From positions 1-32,655 of the forward strand of contig CAZUNO010000028.1 in assembly GCA_964621445.1 (NCBI GenBank): a DNA stretch of 32,655 nt, written 5' to 3'. The DNA is from CAZUNO01 sp964621445 [NCBI: Candidatus Hadarchaeota archaeon]. Lineage in GTDB: Archaea; CAYQAE01; CAYVLA01. Positions within the stretch are counted from its first letter, which is position 1; each line of letters starts with the position of its first letter. Shown piece by piece: positions 7,740 through 15,333 of the stretch. The notes under the pieces are model-generated. The model worked only from the letters and a program-made list of their open reading frames with translations. It did not search any database and was not told the origin of the DNA. Both the position numbers and the translations under genes were made by a program.

Positions 7740-8380
7740 AAACTCTCGCCAAGGGAGCAGAGGCCGACCTCTACGTGACCGATTTCTCCCGCGTATATTT
7801 TTCCTCTTCCACATTTTCAAAGATAATCATCAAGAAAAGAATTCCCAAGGGTTACCGGGAACCGAGCCTTGACCTCCAACTTCGCAGGAGGAGGACCCTT
7901 TCGGAGGCCAAGATCATAGGCGACTCCCGGGAGGCCGGCGCCAATGTACCCTTCATCATCGGTGTCTGGCAGGATGAATGTATTATCGTTATGGAAAAGG
8001 TTGAGGGAGTAGTGCTTAAGGAGTACCTCAACCAGGCAGATCAGTCCCCTGAAGACGTCTGCAGGTCTGCAGGCCGCCAGCTAGGCATCCTTCATGCCAA
8101 TGGTATCATCCATGGTGACCCAACTACATCCAACATGATAGTCCGCGATGGGGAGGTACATCTCATCGATTTTGGCCTCGCCGAATACAGCGGAAGCCTG
8201 GAAAAAAGGGCGGTTGACCTCCATCTCCTTAAGACGGCCATGAAAAGCACCCATTACCAGGAATTTAGCAGCCTATACTCAGCATGCCTGAGGGGATACA
8301 AGGCAAGGGCTGGCCAGTATGACCAGGTTCTGGACAGGTGCCGTTCGATCGAGAAGAGAGGACGTTATGTTGACAGATAA
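7736..8380 (+). CDS. bud32: KEOPS subunit Bud32 (PRPK-type kinase/ATPase)
   Basis: A 214-residue minimal protein-kinase-fold ATPase that binds Kae1 and supports tRNA t6A synthesis. The start at ATG 7736 overlaps the Kae1 stop. Signatures in order are KGAEADLY (residues 6-13), KRIPKGYREPSLD, RRRRTLSEAKI, the catalytic loop HGDPTTSN with D128, and the metal-binding LIDFGLAE with D145. The catalytic loop has proline where most family members have leucine (HGDLTTSN). The C-terminal tail ends in basic residues, as in the family. The next gene, cofD, overlaps the 3' end by 14 nt. Confidence 0.95.
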   Translation: MKTLAKGAEADLYVTDFSRVYFSSSTFSKIIIKKRIPKGYREPSLDLQLRRRRTLSEAKIIGDSREAGANVPFIIGVWQDECIIVMEKVEGVVLKEYLNQADQSPEDVCRSAGRQLGILHANGIIHGDPTTSNMIVRDGEVHLIDFGLAEYSGSLEKRAVDLHLLKTAMKSTHYQEFSSLYSACLRGYKARAGQYDQVLDRCRSIEKRGRYVDR

Positions 8381-9317
8381 GGCATGCGTCCTTTCCGGGG
8401 GCACCGGAACCCCTAAGCTTCTGCAGGCACTTTTTCAAATAATCAGCCCGCAGAATCTTTCCATCGTGGCAAACACCGCGGATGATCTCACGGTGGGGGA
8501 TATATACGTGTGCCCGGACGTGGATGCCGTACTTTACACCTTGGCCGGAATCATCGATACCGACAAGTGGTATGGCATAAGGAATGACTCCTATAGCATA
8601 TACCAGGAGAGATTGAGCAGGGGGGAGAAGGACCTGCTAAGGATAGGTGACAGGGATAGGGCTAACTGCGCCTTTCGGACCAAACTGTTGAACCAGGGAT
8701 ACACCTTGAGCCAGGCCGTCCTTCATCAGTGTCAAAGGTTAGGTATTCATAATGCGGTCTGGCCAATGACCGATTCCAAGGTAACCACAAGGATAAAGAC
8801 CCCGGACGGGATGAAGGAATTCCAGGAATTCTGGGTCCGGGATGGTGGGAAGGACCAAATACAGAGAATCGAATTTGATGGACTCAGGGAATGCACTCCC
8901 TCCCCCCGCGCCCGGAGTGCCATGAGGAATGCCGATACGGTCATAATAGGCCCCTCAAACCCTATAACATCCATAGGGCCGATTATTGGAATGCCCGGTG
9001 TTCAGGGGCTTCTCGCTGAAAAAAAGGTGGTGGCCATTTCACCAATTAGGCGGACCTCGCCCTTCAGCGGCCCGGCTGGCCAAATGTTGAAGGCGCTAGG
9101 ATATCGGGTATCCCCCTTATCCATATGCGAGATTTATCGTGGTTTTCTTGATTGCCTGCTTATCGATACTTCTGATTCCAAGCTAGGGCCAAGAATTGAC
9201 GCAGAATACGGCATACGGGTTGAGACCGTCAAGCTCCTCATGGAAAACCTTGATGATAAATTTAAATTGGCCAAAACCGCCCTCGGCGCTGCAGAGGGGG
9301 AGAAAAATGGAAGATGA
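8367..9317 (+). CDS. cofD: 2-phospho-L-lactate transferase (coenzyme F420 biosynthesis)
   Basis: A 316-residue CofD-family protein, which joins the phospholactyl (or phosphoenolpyruvyl) moiety to the deazaflavin Fo to give F420-0. Evidence is the N-terminal LSGGTGTPKLLQAL, the VANTADDLTVGDIYVCPDVD block, WPMTDSKVTTRI, and IIGPSNPITSIGPI, all characteristic of the family; the length is typical. The start ATG 8367 has GAGAGGA about 7 nt upstream and lies inside the end of bud32, so it is co-translated with KEOPS genes. It implies that the organism makes and uses F420. No other F420 genes are in the window. Confidence 0.94.
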   Translation: MLTDKACVLSGGTGTPKLLQALFQIISPQNLSIVANTADDLTVGDIYVCPDVDAVLYTLAGIIDTDKWYGIRNDSYSIYQERLSRGEKDLLRIGDRDRANCAFRTKLLNQGYTLSQAVLHQCQRLGIHNAVWPMTDSKVTTRIKTPDGMKEFQEFWVRDGGKDQIQRIEFDGLRECTPSPRARSAMRNADTVIIGPSNPITSIGPIIGMPGVQGLLAEKKVVAISPIRRTSPFSGPAGQMLKALGYRVSPLSICEIYRGFLDCLLIDTSDSKLGPRIDAEYGIRVETVKLLMENLDDKFKLAKTALGAAEGEKNGR

Positions 9318-9525
9318 AAACACCATTGAAGAACAACCAACCATGGAGGAGAAGATGGATTTGCTCATTTCCCAGCAGGATAGGATTCTAACCCAGCTGA
9401 TGGAAAGGGAAACTCTCGACTCCCAAATAAAAGGTTTGGTCAAGGTCATTCTCTACCTTGTAATACTGGTTCTCGTCTTCTATATAGTAAAATCTCTGCT
9501 CACCCCTTTGCTTTCCTACCTCTAA
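9307..9525 (+). CDS. Small single-pass membrane protein with acidic coiled-coil N-terminus
   Basis: A 72-residue protein. Residues 1-45 are acidic and heptad-like (EEQPTMEEKMDLLISQQDRI), probably a coiled coil; residues 48-70 form one strongly hydrophobic segment (VILYLVILVLVFYIVKSLL). The start overlaps the last codons of cofD and is preceded by GGGGGAG. It ends 4 nt before a membrane-anchored regulator, so the two products may work together at the membrane. I do not recognise the family. Confidence 0.75.
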   Translation: MEDENTIEEQPTMEEKMDLLISQQDRILTQLMERETLDSQIKGLVKVILYLVILVLVFYIVKSLLTPLLSYL

Positions 9526-9529
9526 AGTT

Positions 9530-10468
9530 GTGAGATGCATGGCCGCAAGGCACCTAGCTTGGCTGGTACTCCTCCTATTGGCATTGGTCCCATCCCCGGG
9601 GATGTCGAGGGACGAGGCGGAAATCCTCGAAATCAAAGCTCGAATCGCGGTTTCCGCTAACATGTACTCACGGGAAGAGATACAGCTGACCTACTTGGGT
9701 AAATCAGGGTCTGTTCTTGGAGACGAATTCCTAGTTCCCGGTAAGATCTCCGAACTCAAGGTAATCGATATGATGGGAAATCTAGATCACTCGGTTAGTT
9801 CATCGCCCAACCTCACCCTTGTCAAATTCCTTTTCCGATCCCCCCTGAGGGAGGGAGATAAGAAGGAGTTGAAGATATCCTACGTTAGCAGCAATTTCAC
9901 ATCCAAGAGTGGCACATCCTGGGGTTACGCCACCGTTTTCACTGCCGGTTCTCAGGTAAATGACTGGACGGTAACCGTTGAGCTTCCCGAAGAGGTGAGA
10001 TTATACCTTCCGGCGGGATATGGAACCGAGAACCTCACCAGCATATACTATAGGTCCGGTAAAACTTACTGTCAATGGACATCCTCGCACTCGAGTCGGC
10101 TATTTATCGGCATAGGCCATTCACCCCTAACCGATAATGACGACGGTCCCTGGCTAATATATGTCGGATTGGGGGTCATTATAGTGGTTGTGGCTTTGGT
10201 CGTCTACCTGATACGTGATTACTATAGATCCCAAAAGCCGGAAAAAACCGATCTGGCAGTCAAGTTACTTGATGGAAGGGAGAGAAGGGTGGTACGGGAG
10301 CTTTCCGACGGCAAGAGCGCCACCCAAGCAGAGCTAGTTAAGACCACTAAGCTCTCGAAAGCCACTATCTCACGAGCAGTTGTTTCCCTGGAGAGGAGAG
10401 GAATAGTTGAAAGGGAGAAGAGCGGCAGGGTAAAGCGGGTTACCCTGAGCGATTGGCTACTGGATTAA
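9530..10468 (+). CDS. Membrane-anchored winged-helix transcriptional regulator (COG2512-like)
   Basis: A 312-residue one-component regulator. The order is signal peptide (about residues 8-25, LAWLVLLLLALVPSPGMS), an extracytoplasmic beta-rich domain of about 180 residues with N-glycosylation sequons, one transmembrane helix (about 209-230, LIYVGLGVIIVVVALVVYLI), then a cytoplasmic winged helix-turn-helix domain (RRVVRELSDGKSATQAELV ... SKATISRAVVSLERRGIV) and a basic wing. This matches the archaeal family of predicted membrane-associated regulators. GTG 9530 or ATG 9539 could be the start. It is 4 nt downstream of a small coiled-coil membrane protein. The ligand sensed outside is unknown. Confidence 0.85.
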   Translation: MRCMAARHLAWLVLLLLALVPSPGMSRDEAEILEIKARIAVSANMYSREEIQLTYLGKSGSVLGDEFLVPGKISELKVIDMMGNLDHSVSSSPNLTLVKFLFRSPLREGDKKELKISYVSSNFTSKSGTSWGYATVFTAGSQVNDWTVTVELPEEVRLYLPAGYGTENLTSIYYRSGKTYCQWTSSHSSRLFIGIGHSPLTDNDDGPWLIYVGLGVIIVVVALVVYLIRDYYRSQKPEKTDLAVKLLDGRERRVVRELSDGKSATQAELVKTTKLSKATISRAVVSLERRGIVEREKSGRVKRVTLSDWLLD

Positions 10469-10482
10469 CCCTCTGGAAAAAA

Positions 10483-10494
10483 GAATTAAGTAAA
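10483..10494 (+). promoter_or_regulatory. TATA-like box of the small Cys protein / LSm operon
   Basis: GAATTAAGTAAA-type AT-rich element centred about 26 nt before the GTG at 10514 with no convincing Shine-Dalgarno, consistent with a leaderless transcript. Confidence 0.45.
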
Positions 10495-10513
10495 TCAACA
10501 CGAATATACTACT

Positions 10514-10783
10514 GTGAATCTGCTTTCCCACCTTTTGCTATCAAGGGGAATAGATCCTTCCAGTCTGGAGAAGGAGGAGAGATGTAGGATCTGTCGCAAG
10601 TATGGTCCCCAGCTCGATGATCAATACGAGTGTAGTGAGCAGGTTTGCTATGAGCTTTGGGGAGATTTATCCATGCTTCATTGGGAAAAGGAGTCCGATG
10701 AGGAGAAAAAAGATATAAGAGATGTTTTCCGGGGAGCTACGGAAACTCTTCTGGATACCTTTCTGGGGAGAAGAAAGCCATGA
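10514..10783 (+). CDS. Uncharacterised 89-residue protein with a possible zinc-binding Cys cluster
   Basis: An 89-residue acidic/basic soluble protein. It has CRIC near residue 24 and two further cysteines in YECSEQVCYEL, a spacing that could bind zinc. The second half is charged and helical (KESDEEKKDIRDVFRGATET) and ends with a basic tail. It overlaps the LSm start by 4 nt (ATGA), which strongly suggests a real gene co-translated with LSm and perhaps an RNA-related role. I do not recognise the family. Confidence 0.7.
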   Translation: MNLLSHLLLSRGIDPSSLEKEERCRICRKYGPQLDDQYECSEQVCYELWGDLSMLHWEKESDEEKKDIRDVFRGATETLLDTFLGRRKP

Positions 10784-11025
10784 TCAGACCTTTTGACATC
10801 CTAACTCGCTGTCTTGGAAAGACGGTTCTCATAAAGACAAAGGACAACAAGCTCTACCAGGGCGAACTTAGGAACTACGATGTTAACATGAACCTTACCC
10901 TGACCAGCGCCACTGAGATCGAGGAAAAGAACCCCGTCAAGCGTTACGGAACCCTGATTATCAGGGGCAGTACCATCGTCTGCCTTGGAATAAAGAAGCC
11001 CGAAGCCCAATTCCAAGTCGGTTAG
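10780..11025 (+). CDS. Sm-like archaeal protein (LSm)
   Basis: An 81-residue Sm-fold protein expected to form a heptameric ring that binds U-rich RNA. The Sm1 motif is present (LGKTVLIKTKDNKLYQGELR followed by YDVNMNLTL) and so is Sm2 (GTLIIRGSTIVCLG). Archaeal LSm genes are often beside the ribosomal protein L37e gene; here the upstream partner is instead an unrecognised small Cys protein whose stop overlaps this start. The C-terminus extends a little beyond Sm2 (KKPEAQFQVG). Confidence 0.94.
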   Translation: MIRPFDILTRCLGKTVLIKTKDNKLYQGELRNYDVNMNLTLTSATEIEEKNPVKRYGTLIIRGSTIVCLGIKKPEAQFQVG

Positions 11026-11037
11026 GCGGGGCGGCAC

Positions 11038-11649
11038 ATGGTGCCACTGCCCTTCCCGGTTGATTCCTATATCTACGTTCTTTTCATAACCTTCCTGCCC
11101 TATATAGAGCTACGAGGAAGCATACCAGTGGGAATAGGTTTGGGGTTGGACCCCCTTTCCGTATTCCTGGTCTCTACCATAGCCAATATCCTTATCATAT
11201 TCCCAATTTTTGTCTTCCTGCAGCTGGCCTTTGACCGGCTCTTTCGAATAGATTGGATTAAAAGACACTTCTGGGGCAAGGTGCAGGCCATAAGGAGCTC
11301 CGTGAGGAGCCATACCCGGCGCTATGGTATGGTTGGGCTAGCGGCCTTTGTAGCCATCCCTCTACCGGGAACCGGTGCCTATACGGGTTGTCTTGCTGCT
11401 TTCCTGCTGGACATGGATAGAAAGAGAGCCTCATTGGCCATAGCCCTGGGGGTCACGATAGCTGGCGTTCTAGTCACTCTTGCATCTGTGGGGGCCTTCG
11501 CCGTGATCGAGGCCCTTGACATCGGCTGGCCGGGGATCCTCCTTCTCCTAGCTTTGGTCGTAATTGCCACCGGCCTTTTCCTTAGATCCCGGCACCAGCG
11601 CGCCGAGGAATATAATACAGGCCAAAAATCCGGAGAGCAATGGAACTGA
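11038..11649 (+). CDS. Small multidrug export-type membrane protein (COG2426/PF06695-like)
   Basis: A 203-residue integral membrane protein with about five hydrophobic segments. The N-terminal YIYVLFITFLPYIELRGSIP and the later YGMVGLAAFVAIPLPGTGAYT match the family named putative small multidrug export protein, which has no firm physiological role. The gene starts 12 nt after LSm. Its last 102 nt overlap, tail to tail, the 3' end of the glycosidase-like gene on the other strand; the shared region encodes this protein's final membrane helix and hydrophilic tail. Confidence 0.85.
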   Translation: MVPLPFPVDSYIYVLFITFLPYIELRGSIPVGIGLGLDPLSVFLVSTIANILIIFPIFVFLQLAFDRLFRIDWIKRHFWGKVQAIRSSVRSHTRRYGMVGLAAFVAIPLPGTGAYTGCLAAFLLDMDRKRASLAIALGVTIAGVLVTLASVGAFAVIEALDIGWPGILLLLALVVIATGLFLRSRHQRAEEYNTGQKSGEQWN

Positions 11650-13392
11650 TTCCCCTATTTCGGACCAATCCTTAAGTGCCATTAGCAGGGTTGACCTTCC
11701 CTTCATCTCCTCCCCCCTCTCCATTATCCTGTCGGCCGAGTATATCTTATTGAGAATCACCAGGGGCACTGAGCTATTTCTGGGGTTGGCAAAACCCTCC
11801 TCAACAAAAGGCCTCACCTCATTCATAACCAGGTCATAACCATCGTCCAGAGCGTCTCTGGCATCCTGGCCGGATTTCAAGTACCGTCCGGCTTCGAAAT
11901 CCTCGATTGCGTTCTCCCTGCAACGTGAAATCTCGCCGATATCTCCCATATCCAGGCTCTGGAACGTGTCGACTAGGACCCCGAGCTCGTGTATAGCTGA
12001 CCAGGCCCAGGTGGCATTGAGATCGGTAAGGTTCATTCCCCAAAGGATGCATGGCAGGTCCTCGAGCGGGATTACAGGTCGGGAAACGGTTTTGGTTTCC
12101 ATGTCCTTGTCAACATAGGTAATCTCCTCGATATAGGGGGGCAGCTCCAGGTCAGAGAACGCCAAACCTAGATGAGGCGGGAGATGGTATGCGGAGGAAT
12201 TAAATTTGGAATTCACAATGGCAGAGATGACACCGTTTGGACCGAGATGGGGCTTTATCTCCACCCAGGGGTAGACCGTGAACGGGGGAAGCGGGTTGGG
12301 ACTAGAGCGGTTAAAAAATACCTTCGTCTCCAGTAGTTCCAATGCCTTAATATATTGGCTCTCATCGGCCAGATGCCATGGGTTTCTATGTCTGGGGTAT
12401 ATCCAGAGGCTTCCATTATAGGTCGTCCAGAAACTCCCATTGACGGTGGCCGAGTAGCTATACCTTGCCGCCCTTTCCATATCGATTAGCAGTCTAAACG
12501 GCGGTATTCTGTAGACCCATAGCCCGGTAATAACCTTACCCTCTATCCCCCACTCGGCGAATACATCATGATTATCGTTGATCTCCTGTGTCCCCCAGCC
12601 GCCATATGTATCCTCGTGCCAGGCGCTTACCGATAAGTCCTCACTGCAAAAGCCCTTGAGTATGGAAAGGAACCACCAACACTTGTCCTGAAAGCCCAAA
12701 GTTCCCAGATGGAGCTGTGGATTTATAGCATGGATTTTTTCCTCCACTCCCCTGGCCATTGAGAATACCTCGTCCTCCTGCCATTCCTTGAACTCCTCCA
12801 GCAGTCCGTTTACCTGCAACCAGTCGTGTCTTTCGGATGCGGGCATGGAGGGAATATCCACATCGGTGGCATTAGCAAAGGCCTCAATCGCCATCCGATC
12901 ATACGTATAGGAATAGTAGGTCCACTCGTTCCAGAGCCAATGCATGTAGTATACCTCCATATCCCAAACGATGCCTGATATGGGGTAGTAGAGGGACATG
13001 TTGGCGATCATCCGGCCGCTCTCCTCTATCGCCTTCCTCCAGTAGCCCTCATCCAGGGGGGAGGGGGACTCCTGAACCTGACCGTGCTTGTTTACCGCCC
13101 TTGTGAAATTGCAATCTCCCTTCCTTGGCCTGAATCTGGGTCCAACCATGTATATTAGGTTGTGGTTCGCCGCGTCCTGGCTCTGTTCTCTTATCACGGG
13201 CACCAGCTCGGAGACCTCCGACCTCCAGGTGACCGGTTCATATATGCAGTCAAAACCCAGATCCTCAAGCCGTGAGTAATTCCAGTCACCATCGTATATG
13301 GCCCTAAAATACTCAAACTCCAAGGCAGCATATGCCGGGGAAAGCGTAAGCAGGACGATGGTAACAACCACCAAATTTCCATCGGGGGGCAT
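11548..13392 (-). CDS. Secreted, membrane-anchored glycoside hydrolase-like protein (putative)
   Basis: A 614-residue extracytoplasmic protein. It has a signal peptide (residues 7-22, LVVVTIVLLTLSPAYA), a large aromatic-rich domain, and a C-terminal hydrophobic anchor (about residues 585-600, SGFLACIIFLGALVPG) followed by a short charged tail. The region YPISGIVWDMEVYYMHW resembles the beta-4 strand of TIM-barrel glycosidases, with D144 and E146 as a possible catalytic D-x-E pair. Many Asn-x-Ser/Thr sequons fit a glycosylated surface protein. About residues 480-560 look helical. I do not recognise a defined family, so glycosidase activity is an inference. A GGTG precedes ATG 13392 by 5 nt. 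It may share a transcript with the 2-hydroxyacid dehydrogenase upstream. Confidence 0.75.
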   Translation of the reverse strand: MPPDGNLVVVTIVLLTLSPAYAALEFEYFRAIYDGDWNYSRLEDLGFDCIYEPVTWRSEVSELVPVIREQSQDAANHNLIYMVGPRFRPRKGDCNFTRAVNKHGQVQESPSPLDEGYWRKAIEESGRMIANMSLYYPISGIVWDMEVYYMHWLWNEWTYYSYTYDRMAIEAFANATDVDIPSMPASERHDWLQVNGLLEEFKEWQEDEVFSMARGVEEKIHAINPQLHLGTLGFQDKCWWFLSILKGFCSEDLSVSAWHEDTYGGWGTQEINDNHDVFAEWGIEGKVITGLWVYRIPPFRLLIDMERAARYSYSATVNGSFWTTYNGSLWIYPRHRNPWHLADESQYIKALELLETKVFFNRSSPNPLPPFTVYPWVEIKPHLGPNGVISAIVNSKFNSSAYHLPPHLGLAFSDLELPPYIEEITYVDKDMETKTVSRPVIPLEDLPCILWGMNLTDLNATWAWSAIHELGVLVDTFQSLDMGDIGEISRCRENAIEDFEAGRYLKSGQDARDALDDGYDLVMNEVRPFVEEGFANPRNSSVPLVILNKIYSADRIMERGEEMKGRSTLLMALKDWSEIGESVPLLSGFLACIIFLGALVPGSKEKAGGNYDQS

Positions 13393-13462
13393 GGGCGCAC
13401 CAAATTTCTGGCCCTAGAAGTATCTTTCGCACAAAGATCCCGGGAAAGAGGTAATTCCTTCC

Positions 13463-14428
13463 TCATTGAGCCTGAAAATATCTTCTGATGGCCTCCACGG
13501 CAATTTTTCCACAATCGTGCCGCATCTGAGCAGTGTTACCGGCGATATGGGGTGTCATCACCACGTTGTCCAGCTCACGAAGGATATCATTCCTGGGAGG
13601 TGGCTCGGGTTCAAATACATCCAGTATCGCCCTGAACCTGTCCTTTTCGAGTTCACGTCTAAATGCCTTCCCGTCAATTATCGCGGCCCTGGCCGAATTG
13701 ATTAGCAGGGCGCCTTCCTTCACCGATTCCAGGTGCTTTCCGCTAATCAAACCCTTGGTTTCCTCGGTTGCCGGGAGGTGGAATGTGATTATATCCGAAA
13801 TCTCCATGAGCTTCATTAAGCCAACCGGATGCACGCCCAGGCGGGTCATCTCATCCCTAGAGACATAGGCGTCATATCCGACCATTTCCAGGTCGAACAT
13901 GGAAAAGTACCTCGCAACGATTTCCCCTACCCTGCCAAGACCAACTATCCCGACCGTCTTTCCCTCAAGTTGGTCCGCCATCCCGTTACCGGGCCAGAAA
14001 ACGCCCGATTTTAGGGCCTTGTCGTATTCCTGAAACCTGTACATCCCGGTGATGGCCGCGCCAAGAGTCCATTCAGCCACCGCCCGGTTATTCCCTTCAG
14101 AGGCATCTATTACCTCAACGCCGGCTGATTCCCAGTGACCAATTGACTGGTCGTGAACACCGTGATAGTAATGAGAAATAACGCAAACCTCGACGGTGCC
14201 CGATTTTCGGAGCACATCCCCGGTAATGTCCAGAGCACCATTTCCATTGAGAGATAGAATACAGTTGCATCCCTCGACCCTCGAAACCAGCTCTCCCTTA
14301 TCGATCTTCGGGGTTTTAGGCCCGTCGTTTACCACCTGAGCGAATTTCCTCAGCTCTCTTTCGTTGGTCGGCGTCATGTACTCCCGGTACTTTTGACCAA
14401 TTCTGTGAATATACACCTTTGGCTCCAA
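13463..14428 (-). CDS. D-isomer-specific 2-hydroxyacid dehydrogenase (phosphoglycerate dehydrogenase-like)
   Basis: A 321-residue NAD-dependent dehydrogenase. The nucleotide-binding motif GLGRVGEIVARYF is followed about 18 residues later by the acidic residue of GYD. The catalytic triad of the family is visible as Arg in INSARAAIID, Glu in DVFEPEPPP and His in MTPHIAGNT. The catalytic half is typical, but the substrate-binding N-terminal half (SLNGNGALDITGDVL) is divergent from classical SerA and there is no ACT or regulatory domain. It lies 14 nt downstream of the uppP-like gene and upstream of the glycosidase-like gene, which favours a sugar-acid substrate over serine biosynthesis, though this is only contextual. 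Confidence 0.9.
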   Translation of the reverse strand: MEPKVYIHRIGQKYREYMTPTNERELRKFAQVVNDGPKTPKIDKGELVSRVEGCNCILSLNGNGALDITGDVLRKSGTVEVCVISHYYHGVHDQSIGHWESAGVEVIDASEGNNRAVAEWTLGAAITGMYRFQEYDKALKSGVFWPGNGMADQLEGKTVGIVGLGRVGEIVARYFSMFDLEMVGYDAYVSRDEMTRLGVHPVGLMKLMEISDIITFHLPATEETKGLISGKHLESVKEGALLINSARAAIIDGKAFRRELEKDRFRAILDVFEPEPPPRNDILRELDNVVMTPHIAGNTAQMRHDCGKIAVEAIRRYFQAQ

Positions 14429-14442
14429 TTTTTCATCATCCC

Positions 14443-15264
14443 CTAAATCAGGATCTGAACTGCGGCAGCCCCCGCGGCCAGGGAACCATATAGAATGCAG
14501 AAACGGGAAAGATCGATCCTCCTGGCTAGGGCTATCAACCCGCTCATGGAAAAATAGCTTAGCACGAAGGCCACGATTATCGCTAATCCCATGGGGAGTG
14601 TAAAAACCGCTCCTCTATCCAACGATATCCAATAGGTCAGGACCATTGCTCCAAAAATAGCGGGCACGTCCAGGAGAAAGGAAAGCCTAAGAGCGTCTGA
14701 CTTCTCGACCCTTCTGCCCAGAAGAGCCACCACCGTAAAGCCAGACCTGCTAATTCCGGGCAAAACTGCGAAGCCCTGGGCCAGGCCCGTCAGTGCCCCA
14801 TCAACCCATATCAAATCGGAGACTCTTCTCATTCCCCTCTCCATCCGGCTGCCTATAATTAACACGATCCCGGTGATAACCAAGAAAAACCCAATCAATA
14901 GCGTGAAAAGGCCACCCTCTGGATTTTCTGAAAACCATCGGAAAAGGTAAAAGTAGGCCGGTATTCCGGTTACCGCAGTGAAAATGGTTCCCAGAACCAT
15001 GAACTTGGTCACCTCCCCATTATGCTCACCCGATCTATTAACCGGGAACATCATGATATCTCGAAATTCCTTCCTAAACTTCAGCAAAATTGCCATTAGG
15101 GACCCCAAATGCATCCAAAGGGCCGCCGATAATGCCTCAACGGGGGGAACACCGGATTGTTGAAGTATGAGGGAAATCTGCCCTGAACTACTCAGGGGGA
15201 ACCATTCAACTATTCCCTGAAATGCCCCAAGTATAATGTGAAGAATGATATTTGAATCAAGCAA
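14443..15264 (-). CDS. uppP: Undecaprenyl/polyprenyl-diphosphatase (UppP/BacA family)
   Basis: A 273-residue multi-pass membrane phosphatase that removes the terminal phosphate from polyprenyl diphosphate to recycle the lipid carrier of glycan assembly. Motif 1 is GIVEWFPLSSSGQ (residues 17-29) and motif 2 is LPGISRSGFTV; the length matches bacterial UppP. The bacterial motif-1 histidine (SSSGH) is glutamine here, which I recall from other archaeal members. The start is TTG 15264, with a TATA-like box about 28 nt upstream and no Shine-Dalgarno. The substrate is probably dolichyl diphosphate, linking it with the polyprenol kinase at 3218-3859. Confidence 0.9.
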   Translation of the reverse strand: MLDSNIILHIILGAFQGIVEWFPLSSSGQISLILQQSGVPPVEALSAALWMHLGSLMAILLKFRKEFRDIMMFPVNRSGEHNGEVTKFMVLGTIFTAVTGIPAYFYLFRWFSENPEGGLFTLLIGFFLVITGIVLIIGSRMERGMRRVSDLIWVDGALTGLAQGFAVLPGISRSGFTVVALLGRRVEKSDALRLSFLLDVPAIFGAMVLTYWISLDRGAVFTLPMGLAIIVAFVLSYFSMSGLIALARRIDLSRFCILYGSLAAGAAAVQILI

Positions 15265-15287
15265 TTGGAAATTCGCTCGGGCGAGGA

Positions 15288-15297
15288 CTTATAGATT
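15288..15297 (-). promoter_or_regulatory. TATA-like box of the uppP gene cluster
   Basis: On the minus strand AATCTATAAG is centred about 28 nt upstream of the TTG start at 15264, consistent with a leaderless transcript for the uppP - dehydrogenase - glycosidase-like set. Confidence 0.5.
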
Positions 15298-15333
15298 TGT
15301 CTTCACTAGAAATCCTGTTAGGATTTAGACCAC

